From Sternotherus odoratus (lineage: Eukaryota; Chordata; Testudines; Kinosternidae): a stretch of 64,000 nucleotides of DNA. Below the pieces are notes generated by a model. The model saw nothing but the letters and a program-made list of their open reading frames with translations. It made no database searches and was not told the origin of the DNA. This document shows positions 11,395 to 22,739 of the stretch, piece after piece. Position 1 is the stretch's first letter, and the number at the start of each line of letters is the position of its first letter. The position numbers and the translations under genes are program-made. The stretch spans positions 7,963,206 through 8,027,205 of the forward strand of contig JAVMKO010000020.1 in assembly GCA_032164245.1 (NCBI GenBank). Reading direction: 5' to 3'.

Positions 11395-11600
11395 ACCATT
11401 ACTATTACGATGTACTTATTCTCACAGCAGCCATGTGAGGTAGGGCAGTGCATTTATCTCCATTTTACAGATGAGGAGCTGAGACAGAGAGGCTAAATGA
11501 CTAGTCCAAGGTCATGCAGCCGGTCTGTGGAAGAGCAGAGACTCAACCCAGATCTGACAATGCCTAAGTAATGCCCTAAATACTGGACCATTCTTTTTCA
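11395..11600 (-). repeat. MIR/CORE-SINE-like element
   Basis: A well-preserved reversed copy: 'ccatgtgaggtagggcagtg', 'ctccattttacagatgagga', 'gctgagacagagagg', 'ccaaggtcatgcag' and 'agactcaacccagatctg' in order. Confidence 0.8.
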
Positions 11601-13825
11601 TCATGGTACCATTTTACAAATAAAAATAACCATAAAAATGAAATGGGAAAAGAATAAGGAAAAGAAAACTAAGAAGGAAAAGAGGCAAATGTGTGTAATC
11701 CTTCATTATTTTTAATGGATATACCAATTTTACTAATAAATCCTTCTCTCACACATCCACCCAGGCACAAGGATTATACCCTTTTCCCTAGGAGCACAGA
11801 GTTATTTTTATTGTTGTTCCATTTTGAATATTGGGTCAAACAGCTTTAACATTCCGGCTTAAAATGCATCATAGTGGAGAGAAGACAATTATCTTGTTTT
11901 CTTGCATGAGTCAACAAATAGATTTGATTAAGGGGGCTGAAACAATTCATAATGTCATGCTACTGCAAACGGCAAAGCATAAATTCTTCTGCCTCTGTGC
12001 TTCGAAGGGCATATTTAATAAAGTCTCCTGTTTCAGTGTTTAACTTTCTATTTGATGGTTTTTGATTTCTTTAACTATCCTAAAGACCTTCGTTGATCAA
12101 AAATTCATAAAAGCGATCAGCGTTGGCCAAATGGAAATGTAACTGAACAGTACCACTGAAAGGTCACATTAATTAAGAGTAGCAACTCGGCAAAGTTATT
12201 TCACACCCTATTCATGCTAATAGAGTCAATGTCATAACAGATAAAGTCATAGCTTTGTTTGGTCCCAAGATATCATATATAGAGGGTTGAGTGTTAGCAT
12301 GGTTTTTTTCCCCCCACTTTGTAGCGATGGGGGAGTTTCTTAGGGACAGGTTTTCAATAGATCTTAGCACAGGAGGTGCTAAGCATTTTAAAAAAAATCT
12401 GATCCCAGCTGAGCACTTGAAAATCCAGCCCAGAGAGTGCAAGGTTTTATGAACCTTGTGATTAGAGCAGATTTTTTTTTCCAGCCAACCCTCCCCATCC
12501 ACCCCGCAAAAAAAGGCAGATTTGGTCTCTCTGAAACATTTTGTGAAGTTGTATTAATTGTGCCCAATTGTTTTGGTAAAAAGAAAAACCCAAAACACCC
12601 TAAAAACATTCAAAGATTTAGTTTTAACCCCAAACATTGAGCCAAAAATTTTAAAACATTCAAATTTAAATGATTCTCTCCCTTCTTCCCCAGTTTTCCA
12701 GAATAGCCAGGGAATCAGCAATATAACTTATTTACCCAGCACTACTTTTGATCTACTGTTGAAGTAGTTTGAATTTGTGAATCTATTTTTTCCTATGAAA
12801 TTTGTTGCACTTTCTTAAAAGCAAAGATGGTTAGACTTGTTTAAGTACAAGAAGCTGGTGCTACGTACTGGGCTTGGAATAACAACCCCTAGCTAAGCTA
12901 CAGCTTACCTTATTCATAGTACGTAGATTGTGGCTTTTATTCTCCCTTGAGTTAAGGCTGGTTTTCACCATGCTGGTGGTGAAAGCAGCCCTAAAGCTGC
13001 TATAACCAGCAATGAAAGGATAAACTCGCCACACAGGGAGGTCCTGCTGCTGCAGAACCAGCTCCTTCAATCACGAGACCATGTTTCCTTTCGCCAAAGG
13101 TGGAACTGCTCACTTCTCTTAAAACAGGAGGTGAGCAAACCAAAGAGCTAATGTTTCAAATGTAGTCCTGGACTTGCCTCTTTCTAGGAGTGGTTCCAAA
13201 AAATCATCTCCTCCCAGATTCCCTAGCTAGTCAATCCAAATGTGAAGCCAATCTGACAATGAAGGAACAAGTATGGCCAATTATCAGGGTTGTGTGCATT
13301 CTGTCTTGTCTCTATATTATGTAAATATGCAAATTAGACAAATCCCTCTGGTTCATGGGGAGTTTACAAGGTGGCTCTAAGTGCAGAAGACCTTATATAT
13401 CAATGTTCTAAGCCTATTGGAGTGAGATTTTCAACACAGCTTGTCTGATTTAGGAGCACAAATCCATCAGAATATCATTTTGTACCTCGTCAGATGTTGT
13501 ATGTTTGAATTTGGCATATAAGGCACGTAGTCCCTGGTTCAGGAAAGTGCTTAAGTGGAGGCTTAATATTCAGCATGGACTAGTCCTGTTGACCTTAAAT
13601 TTAAACATGGTCCGATTGACTAATGAATTGGGGCTTTAGTTTCACAGCGTGTGAGCCTTTGAAGGTGAAAAGTCATCTTATATTTTGGGGTTCCGTTGTG
13701 TCTTTTTCCTTCCATTTCTGCCTGTTCTCGCTGCTTCGGATCCACAGTATCCTTAAAATCTGTTTTTCTCCCTTTTCCGTGTTTGAATGGGCTGGATAAT
13801 AAAATGCAAAGGCAGAAACAGTGAC
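11601..13825. other. Unique block; candidate conserved noncoding segment 11830-12060
   Basis: No gene is recognised. 11830-12060 is repeat-free, has balanced composition and several short AT-rich factor-like words, and looks like conserved noncoding DNA rather than decayed repeat; this is an impression only. 12590-12680 holds 'aaaacattcaaa'-type low-complexity sequence. 13505-13610 includes a short 'ggttcaggaaagtgcttaag' dispersed-repeat piece also seen at 63.5 kb. Confidence 0.3.
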
Positions 13826-14335
13826 AAGTAGGCCTCAGGTGGAGCACTGCGTCCGGTTCTGGGCACCACATTTCAGGAATGATGTGGTCAAATTGGAGAA
13901 AGTCCAGAGAAGAGCAACAAAAATTAAGAAAGGGCTAGAAACATGACCTGTGAGGAAAGATGGAAAAAACTGGGTTTGTATAGTCGGGAAAAGAGAAGAC
14001 ATGATAACAGTTTTCAAGTACATAAAAGGTTGTTACAAGGAGGAGGAGGGATAAAAATTGTTCTCGTTAATCTCTGAAGACAGGACAAGAGGCAATGAGC
14101 TTAAATTGCAGCAAGAGAGGTTTAGGGTGGACATTAGGAAAAACTTCCTGTCAGGGAGGTTAAGCACTGGAATAAATTGGCTAAGGAGGCTGTGGAGTCT
14201 CCATCATTGGAGATTTTTAAGAGCAAGTTAGACAAACACCTGTCAGGGATGGTCTAGGTAATACTTAATCCTGCCATGAGTGCAGGGGACTGGACTAGAT
14301 GACCTCTCAAGGTCCCTTCCCATTCTGATTCTAAG
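13826..14335 (+). mobile_element. CR1 LINE, 3'-end fragment
   Basis: Covers the end of the CR1 ORF2 region and its 3' terminus. Recognisable blocks: 'ccggttctgggcaccacat', 'agaagagcaacaaaaatt', 'acattaggaaaaacttcctg', 'agactggactagatgacct'-like sequence near 14290-14310, and a terminal 'attctgattcta', the degenerate 8-bp CR1 3' repeat. The 5' end is truncated, as is usual for CR1. Frameshifts and stops rule out coding. Confidence 0.9.
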
Positions 14336-15894
14336 TAAGAAAGAGGATTGCATGAGAGAAAGCAGTCTTGGAAGAAGTCATTCATAGCAGCCCTTTGTGG
14401 GAGTGCTAATCCATGCTGCCACACAGAAATGAGAAATTTTGAGGGTTATTAAACACTGAATCCTCACAGTGCCTGAGTACCAAGTTATTTAGCCCAGGTC
14501 CTTGTGTAATTGGGATACATTTAAAATAAGCCTGGTGTTCAACGACCCTCAAGCTCTGGATTCTATCTGTTCTGAGGTCTTTTTGTAGCACAATTAGTTG
14601 GCAGTATTAAACAGATTGGCGGTGGGGGTGAGGAGGGGGATATAGTATGGCTAATGACTAAAGAAAGGAGTCCATCTGTGCTCTTCTTTGTATTATATAT
14701 AAAAATAAGGAAACGTTTCTAAAATGAATCATAATAAGGGCTGGTCAGAAAATGAGAAGGGATAGCAAGCAAGTTCTTTCTGAAAGGCGCGCATTTGAAC
14801 TCTGCTATACCTTGGTTTGAAATAGCCTAAATTTGTTGAGCACTGGAACATGCACGTCCATGTACAGTATTTTGCTTTGGGGTACCTGTGGACAGGACCA
14901 TTGTTGGTATTCTGGGGTCTTGATTTCAGCATTGATTAATTGCTTTCTGGATTTATGAGGAAGAGCAGGGTTTTTTTTTCTTTCTTATGGATTGCTGACA
15001 CAGGACACCTATAGCCTGGCATTGGCACACTTTTATGTTGGAGGGTGCTACTGAAGACAATGTGTATTGTTACCATCTTAAAGCATTTTCACATGCCAAG
15101 ATATTTCTTCCATTCATTTCCCTTTTCTCTTGTAACAGGTAAAGCTAGCCAATTTCACTCAACTGATAGTATCAGTACTATACAGTACTATACTATAATA
15201 CTATACACTAACCTTTTTACACAAAGGATAGGCCTCATTTTCACAAAACCTACCATGAGGTAGCTATGTGCTTGTGACTACCTAGACATCTTATCTACTC
15301 CTCTGGTCTCTTCTTTTGTTGTGCCTCATTTTCTGAACCACCTAGTGCTGTTCTTTCCTTGTCTACCTCCCAGTTTGTGTTTTCCACCTGCCCTTATGCC
15401 AGAAGGTTGAACAGAGTCTGCTTTTCCTTTGGGGGGATTATTGTTGCGGATTTCCAATGTATGGTGAAGTCAAGACTAAGCATAGAAATCCTATTCACAC
15501 AGAAATAAACTGGATTTTTATTCTTGATATAATTTGGGCCAGGATTTCAACCTAAGCGAGGAGCTAGGCAATATTAGTCTAGAAATGAGCTTCCTGCGGA
15601 GTCTTATTGTTACAACAAATTGGAAATTACATCTAAAAGGACACAATTATCTGCCTGGATACTCTGGAGGATGCTGACTATGACATAACTAATCAGTGAG
15701 GCTGTATTATTACATGTTCTACATGGGCGATGTGAAATCAATAGTTTGCAGAGTCAAAAAATATGAAATCTCAGTGAAAAAGAAACTGTATGCCATTTTG
15801 GGTTTGTGAAAGAAAATGCTGCTTATAGGACCAAATAGTAGGACCCGGGTTCTCATTTATACTAAGCCCCCTTTTCCAACAAACATCCTGGCAG
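14336..15894. other. Unique sequence; AT low-complexity patch 15167-15208
   Basis: No gene or interspersed repeat is recognised. 15167-15208 is a run of 'actat'-type repeats ('tactatacagtactatact'). Confidence 0.4.
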
Positions 15895-15985
15895 TGTAAA
15901 ATGGCCCTACCCTGGGTGTCAATATAATTTGCACCTTTGTGCTACTAGACCAGTGTAAATGGGCCTTAGTAATCAAGCCCAAGGG
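15895..15985. repeat. 'gtgtaaat' dispersed repeat fragment
   Basis: The motifs 'gcagtgtaaaatggcccta' and 'gaccagtgtaaatgggcct' belong to the family of short, partly palindromic repeats also seen at 5520 and 38725. Confidence 0.35.
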
Positions 15986-17287
15986 AAAAAACACATGGGA
16001 TCAGATTCTCAAGTGGTCAGTGCTCAAAGCCGGAGCCAGATGTCCAAAATCGCTCAGCTTCCATTTAAGCATCTCAATGAGTGCCAGATTTTCCAAAGCA
16101 CCCGGTACCCAGCAGCTCCCCTTGTAACACCTGTAGCCAGGTTTTCACTTTTTAAACTCTGCCCCATCCTGGTTACTACAGTTTGTTACTTATATGACTA
16201 ATTCTAAAGAAGAGCTGCCCACAATCTGTTATTCAGGTTTCAAGGTATAGCCTCAGTATCTAATGCCAGTAATCCTGAAGTGAAATGTGTAATTTCTTGC
16301 TGTTTTCACCCATGCAGAACGCTTAGCTAATACTGCATCTCCTCTGTCATAAAGCTTGCTCCAAGTGACAGTGTTGTTACATGACATTAAGGAGGTAGCA
16401 CAGTCTGCAATAGTATTTGTGCAGATGTTTAAAGCATGAAACGGATCAAATGAGAGCCCAGCTTATATTGTGCAAGATACTGGATTTGGCTATGAGTAAT
16501 AGGAGAAGCTTCAAAGCACCATGATAGTTTGCACCCTAGAGCTGTGTGCAGTCACCATTATCAGCCATCTACGGAGTTCTTAAAAGCAGAGTCTTCTAGG
16601 AATGACCTGGGTCTGCGCCATAAGAGTAGGGAGGAAACTGAGATATGGTCCACTAAGACAGATGACTGCACTCTGGTAGGCTATTTGGTGCATTCATTTG
16701 GGGACTGACCAGAGACCTTGAGTCTCCTGATTAGCAACCATAAGTAGAGATAGTCAATGGTCCAGCTATTATCTGCAGCCTCCCTTTGATGCAAGAACTA
16801 CTTTTTCTCCCTTCCACCCTGCTATTAAGGAATTAAATTGTGGCATATGTGCCCTTCTGTTCCTTTTAATGCTTTGGCCTTGAGGTGTCATGAACACAGA
16901 AATTGCTGCCCTGTGGAACTTGCTATTTTTGTTCAGTGAAATGACACTCCCCCCCTGAAAAGAACAGTGTTACTATTCATTCAGGGTCTGAGTCTGCCCC
17001 TTGCTCACATACAAAGAGCAGTCCCTTATCCATTGCAAGCATTAGGTCTGTTTTCAGAATAATGTCCTACTTGTTAGGAGTGGGATGGAACTGGTCCCTA
17101 AATGCCCGTGAACACAGAGATGCTACAGAAAGAGCTGCTGGTCATTCGATGGGTGGTAGAGAACTCTGTCTCCTTGATAGACCATCCCCATCCAAGTGTG
17201 TTTCCGTAGAGCATTGTGATATGGGAGAGAATTAGCTTAAAGTGAGACATAAAACTTAAGGCGCTGATCATCTATAATCATGAAAAC
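15986..17287. other. Mostly unique; 'gattttcaaa'-like fragment at 16015-16105
   Basis: At 16015-16105 the words 'caagtggtcagtgctcaaag' and 'gatgtccaaaatcgctcagc' resemble the family at 23640 and 54770, but weakly. The rest shows nothing recognisable. Confidence 0.35.
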
Positions 17288-17297
17288 CTTGACTCAG

Positions 17298-17389
17298 GTT
17301 TGCATGCATCCGACGGAGTGGGTATTAGCCCACGAAAGCTTATGCTTCAATACTTTAGTTAGTCTTTAAGGTGCCACAGGACTCTGTCA
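17298..17389 (-). mobile_element. Short TSD-flanked repeat, copy B (truncated)
   Basis: A 92-bp copy, plus-strand 'tgcatgcatccgacggagtg' to 'gccacaggactctgtca', lacking the 'gctacctctctgat' end. Perfect 10-bp direct repeats 'cttgactcag' flank it at 17288-17297 and 17390-17399. The truncation therefore existed at insertion. If retroposed, the missing side would be the 5' end and the 'ggatgca' side the 3' end. Confidence 0.75.
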
Positions 17390-17513
17390 CTTGACTCAGT
17401 TTGACTTCACTGTGAATGAAGCACATGCTCAGGGTCAGGGACTTTAAGTTTTAACTATGCAAGCATACAGCACTTCTAAGGTTTATCTATGCAGGGACAC
17501 TCAGGAAAATTAA

Positions 17514-17741
17514 TCTGAAGTAACGAAAGGTGTGGATTAGTCACACTGCATTAAACACCTGTGTGGACACACTTATTCAGAATTAAAGTGGACTTCATTT
17601 GATTTAGATTAATTTACTTTGGAAGTGGATTAAGATAAACTGAATTAAAGCCCCTTTCATTCTGAATAAGAGTAGTCCACGCAGGCGTTTAATGCAGTGT
17701 GACTAATCCACTTTAAAGAAGTTCATTGGAATTAATTTTCC
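17514..17741. mobile_element. Foldback (palindromic) MITE
   Basis: Two long inverted arms, 17514-17592 and 17654-17741, meet over a loop of about 60 bp. Shared arm words include 'ggaaaattaat', 'tggattagtcacactgcatt' and 'ttattcagaat'. The right arm reads the reverse complement of the left with scattered mismatches. No coding content. Confidence 0.85.
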
Positions 17742-17749
17742 AGAGGGCT

Positions 17750-17885
17750 GGTTTACAGTAGAAAATTAGATTGACCCAGCTACTTCGCTCAGGGATGTAA
17801 AAAATTCATACTCCTAAACTATTGTAGTTAATCCAACCTAAGTCTCTGTGTAGACGGCACTAGGTCAAAGGAAGATTTCTGTCCA
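17750..17885. mobile_element. GTCTACAC-type MITE, 3'-truncated
   Basis: Starts at 'gtttacagtagaaaattaga', continues 'gctacttcgctcagggatgt' and contains 'ctgtgtagacggcactaggt', the same order as the MITE at 59766. It stops within the right half, next to the foldback MITE. Confidence 0.7.
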
Positions 17886-18394
17886 CTTAGAAAAAAAATA
17901 TAACCATTTTAGACACTTCCATAACAGGGAAGGATTCATTTTTGCTAAATATACATCATGATTTCCATGCAGTGTCCCAGACACATACATGTGAACACTT
18001 TTCTGCTGTTAAACTGATATACAAGTTACATTTCACAAGCTATGAGAACCAACTAACACATCTTTCAGCTAAAAAAACACTTTACAACATCATCTTTCAT
18101 TGCTGACTGTGCATATTGGTTAGGCTATCATTCTCCACCCAAATGCGTGTCTCAGATCTCATCCCCTATTACCTTCATTGTGCATTCTTTTTGTTTTGTC
18201 ATTTTCTTATCAGAAGAAAAATACCAATAAAAGGGTGAACATTAAAAAAAAACCCACAGAATAGAGCAGGATGAAATCTCCTTCGCTTTGGTAGCAAGAT
18301 AAATATCCCAATAAGAAAGAATTAGATTTGTCTTTTCCGAAACCTGGATTGAGTCTGGTTGATCAGTAGCGTGAATGGAAAGATACTGCTTGTT
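17886..18394. other. Unique sequence, no feature recognised
   Basis: AT-rich with an A-rich tract at about 18243-18253. Nothing recognisable. Confidence 0.4.
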
Positions 18395-18648
18395 TTATGA
18401 TAGTGCCTAGAGGTTCCATCTGAAATCCAGGCAGCTTTGTGGCTGTTAACATGATCCTTGCCCCAAAGAGCTTGTGATATAAATAGACAAGAACGAGAGA
18501 GTATCATTATCTCCATTTCACAGATATGAAACGGAGTCACAGAGAGATGAAGTGACTTGCCTGAGTTTACCCTGGAAGTCTGTGGCTAGTCCAGAAACTG
18601 AACCCAGATGTAAGTCCCAATGCAGTGCTTTATCCTTGAGACCATCCT
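18395..18648 (-). repeat. MIR/CORE-SINE-like element, near full length
   Basis: Reversed order: 'agtgcctagaggttccatct', 'ccttgccccaaagagcttgt', 'atctccatttcacagatatg', 'gagatgaagtgacttgcctg', then 'ccagaaactgaacccagatg' and 'ccttgagaccatcctcc'. One of the fuller copies in the window. Confidence 0.75.
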
Positions 18649-20807
18649 CCTTCTAAAGATATCTGGAGCCAAACATAACAGACTCCCTTTAGCATTGCTT
18701 CTTGTGCAGTCACATCGGCTAATGTAGAGTGCTACTAAATCAACACGTTCGTGATTTACATACAACTTACCCTGACGTCAAAGAGATCACAAAGTGAAAA
18801 GCAGTGGAGACTCTCTGACCCTACAAAAATATGAATGCATAAAAATCATCTCTGGTGGTTTTGTGTCATTAGTGACAACAGACAAAATACTTTGCATTAA
18901 CATTGGGCTTGATAGCATTCAGGCTTTTAAAAGAACAACTTTGATGGATAATATTGGTGCCTATTTTAAAGCTTCTTTAGCTCTTTATCGATTTAAATGA
19001 TCACAGTTGCACAAAATGATTGGGGGGGGAGTGTCAGGTAATAATTATTTGGTAACAGTAGAATTGAAATTCAAATAGGTAAAGCTTTATAACTGTTAAA
19101 ACATCAATTGTCATCATCCCATGTCAAAATATAGAAAGGAAATATCCTTAAATCAAACTTGATGTGTTCAAGCAGCATTTTTCTTACTTTGCCTATCTGT
19201 AAATTTCACCAATTATTGATGGAAATAGTTTTTGTCCTTGTGTGCATTTATGGTGAAATCAACATTTACCGACACTTACTGATTTATAAATTGAATCCTT
19301 CCGAGCCTGATTATCTTTCAATTAAATACAGAGGACACCGTCCTTGCTGCCTTCTCTGTCATCCAGAGATCAAACTGAGTCCTTGTATTTTGTTGTATGC
19401 TAAATTTGTAATCAGATCTGATTATTTTAATCCTGACAGACAGATAGCTTGGGTTTTCAGTAAGAAACAGGCTGTGCTGTGTTATGAAACAGATTTGCTG
19501 ATGCTTAAATATCTACAGCTACAGTTGGAATAGGAAAGTGTAAACACAGAACTGGTGCATAGTTACAGCTTCGAATGATTATGGTTCAGATGTCTATTTT
19601 ACAGTCTCATTTCTTTGGTGGGATATCGGATATGTGTACAGGTGTTGGGGATTATTTGGTTATTTATAGGGTTGGAGATAGTTTGGTTCAAAGTTAAATA
19701 TGCAAACACCAGTCCTTTTTTAAAAGGAGATAATTTGTGTAACAGCCTAGGCAAAGAAACAGATCTAGTTGGACAAAGGCATGCACAGTGGTTCTTGGTA
19801 TTTGTTTTTTCATTTAATCTGTTTATTACAATAATTTTGTTTCTAAACTGCAAGACAGTAGTCAAAATACAGTGTTCAGTTAAGGAAGAGCAGAGGCAGC
19901 TGGCAGTGAAAGGAAATTGTAAAGTAGTACAGAGAATGAACATTGGAACAAAGTCTTTCTTTTGTAAACTTACATTTTGATTCCTCTAAAAAGCAGCCAG
20001 AGAAAACAAGGCAAGAATAATGTAATTAATGTAACAGGCAATAATACACCCTTAAAATTGATAGTATTTTGTAAGACTAATTTCCACAGTTGGTGAGCTG
20101 TAAGTGCTTATAAAGTCTGAAAACCCAGGTGGGGTGTTGAAGCGGGATGCTGAGAGAGAGAAACAGCACAAGAAAACACATACAATCTCTGTTGCTTTGA
20201 TCCTGCAGCCATTTCTCTGTGCTTAACTTTACTCACATGGGCAGTCCCACTGTCATTGAGGTAAGCGTGAACATGAGGGTTTGCAAGATTGAGGTTTAAT
20301 ATTCTGATCCAGAGCCCAAGTGATGTCAGTCGAAGCATTTCCATTGATTTTTTGATGGGCTTTGGATCCGTCCCTTAGTTTGCAAAGGACTGTGTAAAAC
20401 TCTAAAACAGGAACCTACAAAGTCTCTATCTGCAAGTGTGTGGATAATAGTAATTTCCAGCAGTCTAGCAAATTACGAAGAGAAGGGCATATTTTTAAAG
20501 CCTTGACATGTCTTCAGCAGTCAGCATTCCATTCCTCTGTTTATTTCAAAGCTTTGTGTGATCGCCCTGCATCAAGTCAAGATGTCAGTGGAAAGCTGTT
20601 GAACTTTAAATGTCACATCTGTGGCAGCAGGGGGATTTTCTAGGTGTTGCAGTTGACATCACATTCAGGGAACACTCATTTCTTGGAAATGTCCGAACTT
20701 TAGAAAGATGCAGATTTTTGTTTAGATTTTGCCATGCTTGTTAAAAAAAAAAAAAGAAAAAGACATTGTTTAGAACTTGACTCTGGTCAGCAGAATATAA
20801 ACTGCTG
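18649..20807. other. Long unique block; candidate conserved noncoding DNA
   Basis: No interspersed repeat is recognised over about 2 kb, unusual here. Open frames of 124 codons (19159-19533, plus), 121 codons (19615-19980, plus) and 114 codons (19943-19599, minus) overlap or sit in AT-rich DNA and show no family motif. 20440-20640 reads like a conserved noncoding element ('tgtgtgatcgccctgcatca'), which only an alignment can confirm. Confidence 0.3.
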
Positions 20808-20888
20808 CTGGTGGTTGGTGTTTGTATATAAGGTCTGGTGGTTGGTGTTTGTATGTAAGGTCTGGTGGTTGGTATTTGTATGTAAGGT
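20808..20888. repeat. Minisatellite, 3 x 27 bp
   Basis: Three head-to-tail 27-bp units at 20808-20834, 20835-20861 and 20862-20888, differing at two positions only. The unit begins 'ctggtggttggtgtttgtat'. The 27-bp period keeps a reading frame open, explaining a repetitive 84-codon frame that is not a gene. Confidence 0.95.
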
Positions 20889-20964
20889 GCCTCCTGTAAG
20901 TGACTCAGGCTCCGGGTGGTCTGCCTACGGAGCAGGTGTGCAGTTCAGAAAGGCTTTGGGGTGC

Positions 20965-21018
20965 TATATGATGGGATATGATATATAATATAATATAATT
21001 AATATAATATATAGGTTA
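20965..21018. repeat. AT-rich simple sequence
   Basis: A run of 'atatgatatataatataat' words adjoining the hAT element. The 14-base word at 20978-20991 recurs on its far side at 21314-21327. Confidence 0.75.
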
Positions 21019-21023
21019 ACACT

Positions 21024-21311
21024 AGGGTGTCCAAAACATGGCTCTTTCACAGTTAAAGTGCGGCTCGCAGAGTCCCCTATGGTCCCTCACCCTTCTCCAC
21101 CTACCAGACGGGGAAAGGGGAGTTCAGGGGTTCTACCCTGCAGCAGGGTGGTGGGTCGAGTGGCTTCAGCCACGCAGAAGGCACCTGATGGGGGTGGGGG
21201 CATCAGCAGGAGCAGAGCTGAATCTGCGAACCCTGACAGGTGTGCCCGGCTCTCGAACTTCTGAAGATTATTGCATGCGGCTCGGAGGATTGGTCAGTTT
21301 GGCCACCCCTG
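21024..21311. mobile_element. Nonautonomous hAT-type DNA transposon
   Basis: Terminal inverted repeats 'agggtgtccaaa' (left) and 'tttggccacccct' (right) match the hAT-style end CAGGGGTGGCCAAA. Internal words 'gttaaagtgcggctcgcaga' and 'ctcgaacttctgaagattat' fit a nonautonomous family I recall from turtles. It is GC-rich and lacks transposase. No clear 8-bp target duplication remains. Confidence 0.75.
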
Positions 21312-21958
21312 AAATGATATATAATATCATATAAGATCAAAGATGATCTAATATAAGAAGGGTATAATTTACAAACTGAACTCTGTAACAAGGCAATGAC
21401 TCGGAAGAGAGACGGAAGGACAGACTGTTTGCTCAGACAGATTGGGCCCTTTGGGCCACACATGTGTCACAGAGGGCTTGGATATTGGCCGGCTGAGAAT
21501 TCCCTGGTTGGACAGAGCTCTCCGCTGACCTCAAATTGACTGAGCCTGCTCCTACATGATTCCTCACCCCAGACTTGGTGTAAGGGATGTGTTGAATTTG
21601 GAAGCATGGCCTATGCTGTTGTACGTTGGCAGTTCTTAGCTGGCAAATGGGCCCTTGAAGGCGGTTACCTGTTGCTATAGCTTAGAGCAGGAGAGGAAGG
21701 TAATCAAGAACAGACAACATGGATTCACCAAGGGAAGTCATGCCTGACCAACCTGATTGCCTTCTATGATGAGATAACTGGCTCTGTAGATATGGGAAAA
21801 GTGGTGGATGTGCCATATCTTGACTTTAACAAAGCCTTTGCTATGGTTTCCCAGAGTATTCTTGCTAGCAAGTTAAAGTAGTATGTATTGGATGAATAAA
21901 CTATAAGGTGGCTAGATTGTTGGGCTCAACGGGTAGTGATCAACGGCTTGATGCCTAG

Positions 21959-22564
21959 TTGGCAGCTGGTATTAAGCGGAGTGCCCCAGGGTCAGTCCTG
22001 GGGTTGGTTTTGTTTAACATCTTTATTAATGATGTGGATAAAAGGATGGATTGCACCCTCGGCATGTTTTCAGAGGACACTAGACTTGGGGGGGGGAGGG
22101 GGGTAGATATGCTGGAGGGTAGGGATAGAGTCCAGAGTGACCTAGACAAATTAGAGGATTGGGCTAAAAGAAATTTGTTGAGGTTCAACAAGGACAAGTG
22201 CAGAGTCCTGCACTTAGGATGGAAGAATCCCATGCACCACTACAGGCTGGGGACTGACTGGCTAAGCAGCAGTTCTGCAGAAAAGGACCTGGGGATTACA
22301 GTGGATGGGAAGCTGGATATGAGTCAGCAGTGTGCCCTCGTTGCCAAGAAGTCTAATGGCATTTGGGGCTGTATAAGTAGGAGCATTGCCAGCAGATTGA
22401 GGGAAGTGATTATTCCCCTCTATTCGGCACTGATAAGGCCACTTCTGGAGTATAGCATCCAGTTTTGGGCCCCACCCCTATTACAGAAAGTATGTGGACA
22501 AATTGGAGAGAGTCCAGCAGAGGACAACCAAAATGATCAGGAGGCTGGAGCACGTGACTTATGA
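21959..22564 (+). pseudogene. CR1 ORF2 reverse transcriptase, partial and inactive
   Basis: An open stretch of 201 codons with clear CR1 reverse-transcriptase character. 'GSVLGLVLFNIFINDVD' is the conserved block before the active site. The active-site box, normally F/Y-A-D-D, reads FSED (in 'GMFSEDTRLG'), so one catalytic aspartate is replaced by glutamate and the alanine by serine. 'DKLEDWAKRNLLRFNKDKC', 'LHLGWKN' and 'SSAEKDLGITVDGKL' follow in family order. The true CR1 frame leaves this one near residue 175, after 'FWAPPL'; the last 25 residues are out of frame. The methionine at 21959 is simply the first ATG after a stop, not the gene start. Confidence 0.88.
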
Positions 22565-22739
22565 GAAGAGGCTGAGGGAGCTGGGTTTGATTAGTCTGCA
22601 AAAGAGAAGAGTGAGGGAGGATTTGATAGCAGCCTTTAACTACCTGAATTGGGGTTCCAAAGTGGATGAAGCTCGGCTGTTCTCAGCGGTGGCAGATGAC
22701 AGAACAAGGAGTCATGGTCTCAAGTTGCAATGGGGGTAG
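22494..22739 (+). pseudogene. CR1 ORF2 continuation after a frameshift
   Basis: This frame carries the downstream CR1 sequence 'DKLERVQQRTTKMIRRLE', 'TYEKRLRELGLISLQKRR' and 'DLIAAFNYLN', which normally follows the thumb in the same protein. It lies in a different frame from 21959-22564, so an indel near 22478-22494 separates them. It ends at a stop at about 22737. No function is expected. Confidence 0.85.

Noticed and set aside
19159..19980. Two consecutive plus-strand frames of 124 and 121 codons as a possible gene
   Set aside because: AT-rich, no family motif, a minus-strand frame of similar size overlaps the second, and no splice or polyadenylation signal links them.
20734..20988. Repetitive 84-codon frame with three 'KVWWLVFVC'-like units
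   Set aside because: A by-product of the 27-bp minisatellite, whose period is a multiple of three.
22494..22739. Independent small gene
   Set aside because: Its sequence is the out-of-frame continuation of the CR1 ORF2 product just upstream.
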